Assembly (NCBI GenBank): GCA_022013685.1
Contig: JAKLPV010000112.1
Coordinates: 37,897 to 101,896 of the forward strand
DNA length: 64,000 nt
Source: Anaerolineae bacterium
Lineage (GTDB): Bacteria; Chloroflexota; Anaerolineae; Anaerolineales; Villigracilaceae
Direction: 5' to 3'
Position numbers and translations under genes: made by a program. Of this stretch, positions 35,081 to 44,003 are shown piece after piece (position 1 is the stretch's first letter; every line of letters starts with the position of its first letter). The notes under the pieces were generated by a model. The model saw nothing but the letters and a program-made list of their open reading frames with translations, had not been told where the DNA came from and made no database searches.

Positions 35081-38000
35081 ATGCTAAAAATTTACCTCTT
35101 CGGCACGCCGCAAATTTTCAAAAACGATCAGCCGGTTGTTATTCGACGCCGCCTGACGCGGACTTTACTTTTCTACCTTGCGGCTCAAGGGAAACCAGAA
35201 TCGCGCCTGGCGCTTGCCTGCCTGTTCTGGCCCGATTGCCCTGAAGATGAAGCCCGTGCCAATTTGCGCGATTTGCTGGCAAAACTGCGCCGAGACCTGC
35301 CAGACCCCGGTATCATTCAAACTACAAACGAAACTGTATCGCTGGATTTGCACAAAGCGCAGGTCGACTATCTTGAATTTAATCGCTTACTGGCCGAAAT
35401 CAGCGGGCCAAGGCTGGGCCTTCCTGGCTCTGAGAGAATAACAGCCAGCCAGTATCAAAACATGAAGCAGATGGCGAATTTATGGGCCGGGCAGGATTTT
35501 TTTGCCGGATACAACATGCCGAACAATGCAACGCTGGAACACTGGTGTACCCAAAATTCCAGCCGGGTTTCCAGCGAAATGCAGGCCATTCTCGACCGGC
35601 TTGCAGAGTACGAATATCACAATGGAAGCCCTGAAAATATTATTCACTGGCTTTCCCTGGCCTCCCGGTTGGATGAGTACAATGATGAACGGCAAGCGCG
35701 TATTATCGAAACCTATTTGCAGACAGGAATGCAATCGCAAGCCAGGCAATACTACGAAAGTATCAAGAAATTCTGGCAGTCCGAAACAGGGGACGAACCA
35801 CCAGAAACTTTGACGGCACTGGAGCCGCAAATTTACAAACCGCATTCAAATTCGCCCGCGAATCCAGGCAATCATTGGCCAATCAAAGCCAGCACCCAAA
35901 TCCCCTTTATCGGTCATTCTGAGATGCTCGAAACATTGGCGCGCGCCTGGCGTTCAGGAGGCGCGGTGCTGATATTGGGTGAGGCTGGCGCAGGCAAAAC
36001 GCGCCTGGTGCAGGAAACTTTCCAGCGCCTGACCCCCACGCCTCGCCTGCTGCTGGGAACCTGCCAACCGCTCGAGACAAACCAACCTTTTGTTCCCTGG
36101 GTCACCATGCTGCGGAATTCGGTCCAGCCCCAAACCTGGCAAGACCTGGAGAGTATCTGGGCACAATCCCTGACTTTGCTATTGCCAGAACTGGCTAACC
36201 TGCGCAAGGATGTTTCCCCGGCTTTGAGCGAAAAGCCGGAAATTTCGCAACCTGTCCTGATTGAAGCGATTCGCCAGGTTCTCAACCTTTTGGAGCGCGA
36301 AGGACCGCTGTTTGTCTTCATCGATGATGCCCAGTGGGCAGATGAAGCCTCCCTGGCTGTAATCTCGCACCTGCTCAGCCAGCAATTCTTCAGCCCCGGG
36401 CGCGGACTGTTGATCATGGCTTCACGCTCGGAGGAGCGCAACTCGCTTCTCGACACCTTGCTGGTGACAAACTCCCCGCGCTGTATTCGTCAACTTCAAC
36501 TTTCGGCCCTGGAACTGGCAGAGATCGGCGAAATGACCAATTACATGCTCGGGCATTCGGTCTCAGATTCTTTTCTGGAACGGCTGGATCGTGATACCGG
36601 GGGAAACCCCTTATTCTTGCTTGAAGTCCTGCAATCCTTGCTTGACGCCGGGCTGCCAGATGACCTGGAGCACGTGGAAAAACTACCTCTGCCTCAATCG
36701 GTACACGAACTGATTCAGCGCAGGCTGGAAATAATCTACCCTGACGCCAGGGAAGTGCTCAGCACAGCCGCGCTTTTGGGTAGTCACTTTACACTGGAGT
36801 TAATCGAGAACTCCACCCATTTCATCCCTGAAGTGGTCTCGCGAGCCATTGATGAACTCGAAAAAGCGCGTTTGCTGCAGCCGATTCCCGCCGAAATGCC
36901 AACCTACGGGTTCCCGCACGAAAAAATCCGCGAGAGTATGTTGATCGGAATCAGCCCGGCGCGCAAACGCTTTTTTCACCAGAATATTGCCCGCGCCCTT
37001 GAACAATCCCTGGGGGAACAAGTTGCGCCTCAAGCCGCCAACCTGGCCTATCATTATGAGCAAGCCGGGAACCTGACCAAGGCTTTTCAGTTTTGGGTAT
37101 TGGCAGGCAAACACGCCCACCGCTTGGCTTCTTTCCATGAAAGTCTGGGAGCTTTTGAACGCGCCGAGCGCTTGATTGCGCGCACCCCCGGCCTGACAGA
37201 ACAAGACCTTTACAGCCTGTATTCCATCTGGAATGATGCCTTATTCCAAAGCGATGAACCGTATTCATTGAAACGCGTCAATGCGGCCTTGTTGGCCCTG
37301 GGCGAGGAGCGCCAGAGTCCGCTATTGATCGGAACCGCGCTTTCAGGTATGAGCGATGCCTACATGGCCGAAAACGATTTTGAAGCCGCGCTCAAGAGCG
37401 TGCAAGACGGGTTGGAATATGTGCGCCAAAGCGGCAACAACTATGAGATGGTGCGCACCCTTGATCGGATTGGTGTCTATCACTATATGCTTAACCAATT
37501 GCCCGGTTCGCAGCCCTTCTTGCACCAATCCCTCGAAATCAGCCGCGATTCGATCGATTCGCTGATGGTTTTCCAAAGATGCAGCACCCACTATCAACTG
37601 GCAATCACAGCCACTTTGAGCGGCAGGCCGTTGCAAGGGTTGGAATATGCCCACAAAACTCACAAAGACGCCATCCGCGCCTATCATCCTTACGGACAGG
37701 TTTTGGCCTACTCGGTAATGGGCTTGTCTCACTACCTGCTGGGAGATTTCGCCGAGGGACGTAAAGCTTGCCAGCTAGGAATGGGATTTGAACATATCCA
37801 GGCCTGGCGCATGTTGGGCTACATCAGTTCTTACTACGCCATGAATGCCGCTGAAATGGGGTTACTGGGCGAAGCCTGGCAATTTGGCCACAAAGCCATC
37901 GAAATTGGCCGCCGCCAGGGGCATGGTGAAGTGGTCGGCCTTGGGCACAAAGCCATTGGCGATCTGTATTTCCGCCTGGGGCTCGACACGCAGGCAATTA

Positions 38001-38578
38001 AGTCCTACCAGCAGGGCATGACAGCCGCGGGCGAACACTTCGTCGCTCTCGAAAACATGCACCACTACGGCTATCTTTTGTTTCGGCAAGGACAAACAGC
38101 CATGGGCAAGGAATACCTGCAACGCGCCCTCGACCTTTCGGAACAGAGCGGGCTGTGGAGCATTCACTTCCTGGCTAGCATTTACGATCTTGAAATTCTC
38201 TCCAACGAAAGGGAATACCAAAAACTAGAGCAACGCACCCGCTGGCTCCGTGAACAGTCGATTACCCACATCGGACAAGATATCACCGCATATACATCCA
38301 CACGGCTCAAAATGGTCAGGGCATTCGAAGACAAAGATTTTGAAACCGTTCTGGAGTTGTCAAAAGTTGTTTTACCCTGGTACCAACAGAAGAACATCTT
38401 CTGGCGCGAGTTGGAATGCCTGCATATGCTTCTTGGCGCAAAAAAATCGCTTGGGCAAGATGTTGCTCTCGAATCAGAACGCGTGACCCATCTCATCAAA
38501 CATGTTGACGATAATATGGGCGAAGCCCCCGTAAAAAAAGCCTGGGAAAAACAAAAAGAACAAATCTGGCAGATCTAA
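35081..38578 (+). CDS. Large BTAD-AAA-TPR transcriptional regulator
   Basis: This 1165-residue protein has the SARP/AfsR-like layout. A winged-helix DNA-binding part (1-95: MLKIYLFGTPQIF, RTLLFYLAAQGKPESRL) leads to a bacterial transcriptional activation domain (about 100-250). An AAA/STAND ATPase follows with Walker A in LGEAGAGKTRL (about 298) and Walker B in FVFIDDAQWAD (about 410). From about 640 to the end TPR-type helical repeats are visible (NDFEAALKSVQDGLEYVRQS, GLDTQAIKSYQQGMTAAGEH). Such proteins switch on target genes after ligand binding and nucleotide exchange. It is divergent from cydDC. The target genes and the signal are unknown. Confidence 0.9.
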   Translation: MLKIYLFGTPQIFKNDQPVVIRRRLTRTLLFYLAAQGKPESRLALACLFWPDCPEDEARANLRDLLAKLRRDLPDPGIIQTTNETVSLDLHKAQVDYLEFNRLLAEISGPRLGLPGSERITASQYQNMKQMANLWAGQDFFAGYNMPNNATLEHWCTQNSSRVSSEMQAILDRLAEYEYHNGSPENIIHWLSLASRLDEYNDERQARIIETYLQTGMQSQARQYYESIKKFWQSETGDEPPETLTALEPQIYKPHSNSPANPGNHWPIKASTQIPFIGHSEMLETLARAWRSGGAVLILGEAGAGKTRLVQETFQRLTPTPRLLLGTCQPLETNQPFVPWVTMLRNSVQPQTWQDLESIWAQSLTLLLPELANLRKDVSPALSEKPEISQPVLIEAIRQVLNLLEREGPLFVFIDDAQWADEASLAVISHLLSQQFFSPGRGLLIMASRSEERNSLLDTLLVTNSPRCIRQLQLSALELAEIGEMTNYMLGHSVSDSFLERLDRDTGGNPLFLLEVLQSLLDAGLPDDLEHVEKLPLPQSVHELIQRRLEIIYPDAREVLSTAALLGSHFTLELIENSTHFIPEVVSRAIDELEKARLLQPIPAEMPTYGFPHEKIRESMLIGISPARKRFFHQNIARALEQSLGEQVAPQAANLAYHYEQAGNLTKAFQFWVLAGKHAHRLASFHESLGAFERAERLIARTPGLTEQDLYSLYSIWNDALFQSDEPYSLKRVNAALLALGEERQSPLLIGTALSGMSDAYMAENDFEAALKSVQDGLEYVRQSGNNYEMVRTLDRIGVYHYMLNQLPGSQPFLHQSLEISRDSIDSLMVFQRCSTHYQLAITATLSGRPLQGLEYAHKTHKDAIRAYHPYGQVLAYSVMGLSHYLLGDFAEGRKACQLGMGFEHIQAWRMLGYISSYYAMNAAEMGLLGEAWQFGHKAIEIGRRQGHGEVVGLGHKAIGDLYFRLGLDTQAIKSYQQGMTAAGEHFVALENMHHYGYLLFRQGQTAMGKEYLQRALDLSEQSGLWSIHFLASIYDLEILSNEREYQKLEQRTRWLREQSITHIGQDITAYTSTRLKMVRAFEDKDFETVLELSKVVLPWYQQKNIFWRELECLHMLLGAKKSLGQDVALESERVTHLIKHVDDNMGEAPVKKAWEKQKEQIWQI

Positions 38579-38643
38579 CAGTTTTGTCTGCGTTTCGTCT
38601 ACACTTAGGTTGTAGAATTACATTATAAGATTGCCATTCTGAT

Positions 38644-38711
38644 ATGGGCCTAGGGCACCCATTTAGCAGAAGCCGATGGTGGAGGTGGGACTTCACATTC
38701 GGCTTCTGTTA
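38644..38711 (+). other. Two hairpins in the leader of the PucC-like gene
   Basis: The 243-base gap before the transporter holds a small stem (ATGGG 38644-38648 with CCCAT 38658-38662) and a strong one: 38664-38676 with 38699-38711, 13 pairs including one G-U, core CAGAAGCCGA/TCGGCTTCTG. A weak T-rich tail follows. It may terminate the upstream regulator gene or act as a leader element. No known riboswitch is recognised. Confidence 0.4.
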
Positions 38712-38821
38712 CTTTATAAGGCGATTCTAACAAAACTCCGCCAAAAATCTACCAAAACTTACATTGTGCAGTGCGTTTTGTCCTGTAAAATAGGCATCAC
38801 TTTATTGACAGGAAGAAAACC

Positions 38822-40117
38822 ATGCTGCGTAAACAAATCCAACTCGGGCTGGTGCATGTTGCCGTCGCCATGACGCTTGTGCCCATCAACTCGACCCTAA
38901 ACCGGGTCATGATCAAAGAACTGGCGATTTCGGCCACGCTGGTGGCGATTCTCGCCTCCCTGCCCTATCTTTTTTCCCCCTTGCAAGTGGCAATTGGCTC
39001 GTATTCAGACCGTCACCCTGTTTTTGGATTTCGGCGCACACCTTATATCCTTCTGGGGATAATCTTGTGTGTTGTGGGCGTCATTGCCTCGCCACAAGTG
39101 GCCTACCTGATGGTTGAGTCGCCAATTCTGGGCATGTTGGCCGCTGCCCTGGCTTTCGGGGCCTGGGGTATGGGGTACAACCTTTCGGCGGTTTCATATC
39201 TATCTCTTGCCACCGAAATCTCCGGTGAAAAAGCGCGCGGACGCACCATTGCCATCATGTGGTTTATGATGATCGTCAGCATTATTATCACGGCCATCAC
39301 CATCAGTCGAATGATCGAACCCTACAGCCCGCAAGCCCTTGAACAAACCTTCCTGGTGGTGGCCCTGGCTGCTCTATCCCTGGGAATACTAGGGCTGATT
39401 CGCCTTGAAAGCCGTTCAGCCGGCAAACAGCCTGGCGCCGACACGCATACCCTCAGCGAAATGCTGCGGATCATCCGGAAAAGCCCGCAGGCGACCACCT
39501 TTTTCTTTTACCTGCTCCTGCTTTTGGCGGCCATTCTCGGCCAGGACATCCTGCTCGAACCGTATGCCGCAGAAGCTTTCGAGATGACAGTTCAAGAAAC
39601 AACCCGTATTACCTCCATCTGGGGGGGCAGTGTCCTGCTGGCCATCCTGGCAGCAGGTGCGCTCGAAAAACGAGTCCCTCGCAAAACCGTCGCCCAGGCC
39701 GGAAACCTGGGGGCGCTGGCCGGCTTCCTGTTCATCATCGTGGGCGGATCTGTCGCCAGCACAGCCATCTTTTATTCCGGAGTCATCCTACTCGGAATCG
39801 GCACCGGCCTTTCCACGGTTGCCAACCTGGCCCTGATGTTCGACCTGACCCTGCCGGGATACGTTGGCCTGTTCATCGGCGCCTGGGGTGTCTCAAATGC
39901 CCTTTCGCGGCTAGTCGGAACGCTGATGGCGGGCATCGTCCGCGATCTGGCAACCTTGATGACCGAGAATGCCCTGCTGGGTTATATGATCGTCTTTGGC
40001 CTTGAAGCCTTGATGCTCGCCGCGGCGGCTTTTATGCTGACCCGCATTGACACCAACACCTTCCATCACCAAATCGAAATCCCCTCAGTAGTGGAACGGG
40101 CGGCACTTTCAGATTAG
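38822..40117 (+). CDS. MFS carrier of the PucC (LhaA) family
   Basis: This 431-residue, 12-helix protein matches the PucC family by the loop IGSYSDRHPVFGFRRTPYIL, followed by LGMLAAALAFGAWGMGYNLS and ATEISGEKARGRTIAIMWFM. In phototrophs PucC and LhaA help assemble light-harvesting complexes or handle bacteriochlorophyll. No photosynthesis gene is visible here, so the substrate may be another tetrapyrrole or hydrophobic molecule. The ATG has AGGAAG upstream. A HTH regulator gene follows after 15 bases and probably shares the transcript, pointing to local feedback control. Family assignment is good, function open. Confidence 0.85.
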   Translation: MLRKQIQLGLVHVAVAMTLVPINSTLNRVMIKELAISATLVAILASLPYLFSPLQVAIGSYSDRHPVFGFRRTPYILLGIILCVVGVIASPQVAYLMVESPILGMLAAALAFGAWGMGYNLSAVSYLSLATEISGEKARGRTIAIMWFMMIVSIIITAITISRMIEPYSPQALEQTFLVVALAALSLGILGLIRLESRSAGKQPGADTHTLSEMLRIIRKSPQATTFFFYLLLLLAAILGQDILLEPYAAEAFEMTVQETTRITSIWGGSVLLAILAAGALEKRVPRKTVAQAGNLGALAGFLFIIVGGSVASTAIFYSGVILLGIGTGLSTVANLALMFDLTLPGYVGLFIGAWGVSNALSRLVGTLMAGIVRDLATLMTENALLGYMIVFGLEALMLAAAAFMLTRIDTNTFHHQIEIPSVVERAALSD

Positions 40118-40132
40118 GCAAAGGTAAATTAA

Positions 40133-40768
40133 ATGGCAGACAAACCCCGGGATGCCTGGCTAAAGCTCAACGATGTCGCCAAAATCTTAGGCATACATCC
40201 ATCCACCGTGCGATTATGGTCTGATAAGGGCGTCTTACCCACCCACCGCACATCAGGCCGGCATCGCCGCTATCTCAAATCTGAAATCGAACTGTGGCAG
40301 AATACAACCCGCGAGACCCCAGAGTTGGAACCCGTCAGCGCCATGCAAAGCGCTGTCGGGCAGGTACGGATGCAAATTGCCGATGGACGCCTGGAGGCTG
40401 AGACCTGGTATCAAAAGCTGGATGAACCCGCCCGCATCCAATATCGTGCCAGCGGCATGACCATGATACGCGGGCTGATGACCTACCTGGCAAGTGACGG
40501 CTCAGATGCCGCCAGTGAAGCTTACGCACTCGGTTATGAATATGCATCGCGCGCGCGACGCTACGGGCTAAATACCGTAGATGCCACGCGCGCTTTCCTG
40601 TTCTTTCGTAATGCGCTTTTGGAAGCGCTGATCAACACCTACGACGGCGCACATGTGCCGCCCGGCCTGGCCTGGGGAAAAATGCTGGGCAAAATGCACA
40701 GCTTTACAGACCAGATCCTGCTCAACCTGCTGCAAACTTACCAATCGCTCGAAGAAGCGCGATCTTAA
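40133..40768 (+). CDS. MerR-type HTH regulator with RsbRD-like C-terminal domain
   Basis: This 211-residue protein has an N-terminal MerR/BldC-like DNA-binding domain (LKLNDVAKILGIHPSTVRLW, then SDKGVLPTHRTSGRHRRY) and a C-terminal all-helical domain (about 80-205), including YASRARRYGLNTVDATRAFL and FFRNALLEALI. That domain resembles the RsbR N-terminal/RsbRD globin-like fold of stress regulators. AAAGGT precedes the ATG. It lies 15 bases after the PucC-like carrier and probably regulates it. A ligand such as haem or another tetrapyrrole bound by the helical domain is possible but not shown by sequence. Confidence 0.8.
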   Translation: MADKPRDAWLKLNDVAKILGIHPSTVRLWSDKGVLPTHRTSGRHRRYLKSEIELWQNTTRETPELEPVSAMQSAVGQVRMQIADGRLEAETWYQKLDEPARIQYRASGMTMIRGLMTYLASDGSDAASEAYALGYEYASRARRYGLNTVDATRAFLFFRNALLEALINTYDGAHVPPGLAWGKMLGKMHSFTDQILLNLLQTYQSLEEARS

Positions 40769-40776
40769 TAGCGGTG

Positions 40777-41676
40777 CTAGTCACGCCGCAGACGCGCCCC
40801 GCAGGCCCTGCAGAAGCGGTCCCCGCCTTCTGCGCGTTTTCCACACTGTGAGCAATACGTCCCTTCACTGACATCATTTTGTGAACGGGCAGCATGACGC
40901 CTGCGCGTCGAATCCGAGCCGCCCTTTTGGGCGCGGCCCGATTTCCAGAACCAAAAAACTCCGCCAACGATCAACACCACGCCCAAACCGCCCAGCAGCC
41001 AGGGCAGCGAACTCGTCAATGAAAATGTACTGCCCTGGGCGGTCTCCAAAGCCCCGGTCAGCGAGACGGTCTGATTGGCAATGCTGAGCGTATTGTCATC
41101 TTTTTCATATTCGAAGGAAATGGAAAAAGGCCGCCCGGCGGGCAGGTTGTTAAACTCGCCCTGGGCATAAACAAAACCATCCAGGCCAGGCAATTCCGGT
41201 AACCCTGGCTGTGTGGTCAGGTTTCGCGCACCGATTGGCTTTTGCACAAAGACTTGCAAATAGTCTACCGCGTAATCTCCCGGCCAATCCAACGTGTAAC
41301 TGCGCTTAATTCCGCTGCGAACCAGGGGCGCGTAATACTCCACCCGGTAAATGGACGATTCGGTAAGGGTCAGGGTTAAGACATCGTAATCGCCTTCTCC
41401 CACAGGCGGCTCATAAGGCACGTTCATCAACCCCTCGCTGGTTGACTGGGCAACAGCAAAAATATTGCCATCTTTGGGAACGCGGATTTTCAACGTCACC
41501 GGCAGGGCCGTCTGCGCCACCCTGAAATCATAGATAACCAACACGGCAGGCTGATCATACTCCGGCCAAACCTGGATGATCAATTCATCCAGCACCGGCG
41601 CAGGAGATTGCGCCCCTGCCAGGGTTGGGATGGAGAGAAGCAAAAGAAAAACCATCAATAAAGTGACTCGTCGCAT
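40777..41676 (-). CDS. Exported membrane protein with C-terminal zinc ribbon
   Basis: This 299-residue protein has a signal peptide (1-22, cleavage near AGAQS) and a beta-rich extracytoplasmic domain (about 25-215). One transmembrane helix follows (about 222-245), then a short cytoplasmic tail with a zinc ribbon: YCSQCGKRAEGGDRFCRACG. GGAGG precedes the ATG. No enzyme motif is visible. It may be a surface sensor or structural protein. It converges with the MerR-like gene with only 8 bases between them and no clear terminator. Confidence 0.8.
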   Translation of the reverse strand: MRRVTLLMVFLLLLSIPTLAGAQSPAPVLDELIIQVWPEYDQPAVLVIYDFRVAQTALPVTLKIRVPKDGNIFAVAQSTSEGLMNVPYEPPVGEGDYDVLTLTLTESSIYRVEYYAPLVRSGIKRSYTLDWPGDYAVDYLQVFVQKPIGARNLTTQPGLPELPGLDGFVYAQGEFNNLPAGRPFSISFEYEKDDNTLSIANQTVSLTGALETAQGSTFSLTSSLPWLLGGLGVVLIVGGVFWFWKSGRAQKGGSDSTRRRHAARSQNDVSEGTYCSQCGKRAEGGDRFCRACGARLRRD

Positions 41677-41712
41677 GAAATGCCTCCGCAGAAAGATATT
41701 GGCAGGCTGATA

Positions 41713-42615
41713 TTACCACGAACCCAAAGCCCGCACCAAATGCCACATAGCGCGGTTGAGCTGCGCGCGTTCCCCGCCCAGGCGCGCCACAGCGCCGTTG
41801 ATAGCATCGATCTCAGTTGGCGCACCGCGCAGGATGTCTTGAAACATCGAAGAATGATTCGAGGCCGTGCGCCGGGCCACCTCTTCAACAGCGGCCAGCG
41901 GGTTATCGAAAGGCAGTTCGATACCCTGCATGACGGCCACGGCAGCTGTTTCGGCGGCCAGGGCGGCCATCATCTCATGTGCAGGCAGGCTTTCGAGCAG
42001 TTTTCCATTGGGGATTTGGAATAGTGCTGTCAGCGGATTGATGGCCGTGTTGACGACCAATTTTCCCCAGACCAGGCTTTGTACCGCGTCGGAACGTTCC
42101 ACCCGCAGCCCGGATTCCGTCAAATAGGCTGCCAGCACATCCAGGGCGGGGTCAGCCTCCAGCGAGAGAATCCCCTCCCCGCCTGCGCGGACGTGACCGG
42201 GACCAAGCAACGTCGCTCCCAGCGTGACAACAGCCTGTTTAACGCGAGACAGGCCCAGGCTCGCTGCGAGCGTCTCGCGATTGCCCAATCCATTTTGCAG
42301 GCTGACAGCGATTCCATCCTGCGCCAGGCATTCCGCAAGCTGACGGGCTGTTCGCTCCGTCTGCCAGGCTTTAACCAGCACCAGCGCCAGTTGCGCTCCC
42401 TGGCATTCTCGCGGATCGTTCAGCGCGCGAACCGGGTAAGATGTTTCGCCCAGGCGCGCCCCATCGCGGTTGAGCGCGGCGATAGCCTCAGGCCACGAGC
42501 CGAGCATGGTGACACGCAGCCCAATGGCAGAAAGACGCGCTGCGAAGAATGTCGCCAGCGCGCCAGTGCCGCAGATCAGGATCGAATCAAGATTCGAGAC
42601 CACCCAAAAACTCAT
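41713..42615 (-). CDS. panE: 2-dehydropantoate 2-reductase
   Basis: PanE reduces ketopantoate to pantoate with NADPH in pantothenate and coenzyme A synthesis. The 300-residue protein has the dinucleotide motif ILICGTGALATFFAARL near the N-terminus, SLQNGLGNRE, the catalytic-Lys region VWGKLVVNTAINPLTAL, and ASNHSSMFQDILRGAPTEID in the C-terminal helical domain, with the Ser and Glu that bind pantoate. Its start overlaps the end of panB by 29 bases, indicating translational coupling. Alternative GTG or TTG starts a few codons in would reduce the overlap. The order panB-panE fits a single pathway unit. Confidence 0.93.
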   Translation of the reverse strand: MSFWVVSNLDSILICGTGALATFFAARLSAIGLRVTMLGSWPEAIAALNRDGARLGETSYPVRALNDPRECQGAQLALVLVKAWQTERTARQLAECLAQDGIAVSLQNGLGNRETLAASLGLSRVKQAVVTLGATLLGPGHVRAGGEGILSLEADPALDVLAAYLTESGLRVERSDAVQSLVWGKLVVNTAINPLTALFQIPNGKLLESLPAHEMMAALAAETAAVAVMQGIELPFDNPLAAVEEVARRTASNHSSMFQDILRGAPTEIDAINGAVARLGGERAQLNRAMWHLVRALGSW

Positions 42616-43474
42616 CCCACTCAGAATCGGGCATGTTCACGGTATGCTCCAGCGCCGGAAAGCGCCGGGTTTCGACATCGTCAATGTAGGCGCCGATGGC
42701 GCGCTGCATTTCAGTGTGCAGGTTGGCATATTTTTTGACAAATTTTGGGGTGAAGCGGTCGAACAGGCCGAGCATATCATGGGTGACGAGCACCTGGCCG
42801 TCGCAGCCGACACCCGCGCCGATACCGATGGTCGGCACCTTGAGATGTTTCGAGATGTATTCGGCCAGCCGGGCCGGGACCGATTCGAGCACGATGGCGA
42901 AACATCCGGCTTCTTGCAGGGCGAGGGCATCTTCGAGCAGTTTACGCGCCGCGACAGCGTTTTTGGCCTGCGGGCGGAATCCGCCCAACTGGTTGACCGA
43001 CTGCGGCGTCAGGCCGAGGTGGCCCATGACGGGCATCCCAGCGCTGATAATGGCGCGAATGGCCGGGACGCGCTCAGCCCCGCCTTCGAGTTTGATCGCG
43101 TCCATGCCACCCTGTTGCAGGAAGCGCCCGGCATTGCGCACGGCATCTTCGACCGAGATCTGGTACGACATGAAAGGCATATCGCCAATCAAGAGGGCGT
43201 ATTTCGCGCCGCGCGCCACCGCCCGGCTGTGGTGGAGCATATCGTCCATGGTGACTGAGAGCGTGTTTTCGTAGCCGAGCACAACCATCGCCAACGAATC
43301 GCCGACCAGGATCACATCCACTCCGGCCTGGTCAACAGCCAGGGCTGATGGATAGTCGTAGGCGGTCAGCATCGATATTGGCTCGCCGCGTTCTTTTTTC
43401 TGTCGCAGGGTGAGTGTGGTGATTTTTTTGCGCGCAGTGGCGCTGGTGTTGAAAGTAATTGCGGGTGTAGACAT
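42587..43474 (-). CDS. panB: 3-methyl-2-oxobutanoate hydroxymethyltransferase
   Basis: PanB converts alpha-ketoisovalerate and methylene-tetrahydrofolate to ketopantoate, the first committed step of pantothenate synthesis. The 295-residue protein has the family stretches ISMLTAYDYPSALAVDQAGV, ILVGDSLAMVVLGYENTLSV, AIKLEGGAE, MGHLGLTPQSVNQLGGF and IGIGAGVGCDGQVLVTHDML. GGAGG precedes the ATG. Length is normal. It is followed directly by panE. No panC or panD is seen in the window. Confidence 0.96.
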   Translation of the reverse strand: MSTPAITFNTSATARKKITTLTLRQKKERGEPISMLTAYDYPSALAVDQAGVDVILVGDSLAMVVLGYENTLSVTMDDMLHHSRAVARGAKYALLIGDMPFMSYQISVEDAVRNAGRFLQQGGMDAIKLEGGAERVPAIRAIISAGMPVMGHLGLTPQSVNQLGGFRPQAKNAVAARKLLEDALALQEAGCFAIVLESVPARLAEYISKHLKVPTIGIGAGVGCDGQVLVTHDMLGLFDRFTPKFVKKYANLHTEMQRAIGAYIDDVETRRFPALEHTVNMPDSEWDEFLGGLES

Positions 43475-43662
43475 TGGGGTACCCTCCGTAAAGGTAGGGG
43501 CCTCGTTTGCGGTTTTCTTGGGGGCGCAAAGTCAGGAGACTTTGGACTCCGTTTTATAAGCCGCATTGGATAGCCGTTTGTGAATAAAGGTTTCGTCGCG
43601 TTCACAAGGATACGCGCGAGTAATTAGATTATACGACAATCTTCCATTAGAGTTGCTTTTGA

Positions 43663-43680
43663 CCTATAATATTTTATAGG
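43663..43680. promoter_or_regulatory. Palindrome containing a -10 like box upstream of the YtxH-like gene
   Basis: CCTATAA (43663-43669) and TTATAGG (43674-43680) are perfect arms around a 4-base centre, with TATAAT at 43665-43670 inside. It lies 28 bases before the preferred start codon. It could be a promoter overlapped by an operator, but no convincing -35 is seen. The rest of the 233-base gap shows nothing recognisable. Confidence 0.4.
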
Positions 43681-43707
43681 AATCATACAAAAAAGGAGAT
43701 GAAAACG

Positions 43708-43923
43708 ATGAGAAGCATGTTTGGCTTTTTGATTGGCACTTTTGTCGGCGGGTTGTTTGGCGCGACAATTGCAATTTTACTGGCGCCTGCATCAGGAGAG
43801 GAACTTCGCGCCAGGCTGCGCGGGCGGGCATCGGGTTTCGTCGACGAGATCCGTTTTGCGGCAGATACACGCCGGACAGAATTGGAACAACACCTGGCCG
43901 AGCTGCGCGCCCCGCGCAATTGA
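43708..43923 (+). CDS. YtxH-domain small membrane protein
   Basis: This 71-residue protein starts MRSMFGFLIGTFVGGLFGAT with one Gly-rich transmembrane helix, then APASGEELRARLRGR, the hallmark of YtxH/general stress small proteins, and an amphipathic helix. An ATG at 43699 overlaps the AAAGGAG, so the ATG at 43708, 9 bases after it, is preferred. Members of this family are often stress-induced and of unknown mechanism. It ends at a strong terminator. Confidence 0.85.
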   Translation: MRSMFGFLIGTFVGGLFGATIAILLAPASGEELRARLRGRASGFVDEIRFAADTRRTELEQHLAELRAPRN

Positions 43924-43941
43924 TCGCAATTCTTCAGAACG

Positions 43942-43979
43942 TAAAGCAAAACAGGGCAACACTGCCCTGTTTTGCTTTA
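43942..43979. terminator. Bidirectional intrinsic terminator
   Basis: A perfect 17-bp stem (43942-43958 with 43963-43979) and a 4-base loop carry AAAGCAAAA and TTTTGCTTT flanks. It ends both the YtxH-like gene and the long minus-strand mutase-prs-mutM operon. Confidence 0.9.
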
Positions 43980-44003
43980 ACATCGGCCATGCTTCTGCAT
44001 ACT

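Noticed and set aside
38822..40117. Evidence of photosynthesis from the PucC-like gene
   Set aside because: No bacteriochlorophyll, reaction centre or antenna gene is in the window, and PucC-like carriers also occur outside phototrophs, so this conclusion was not drawn.
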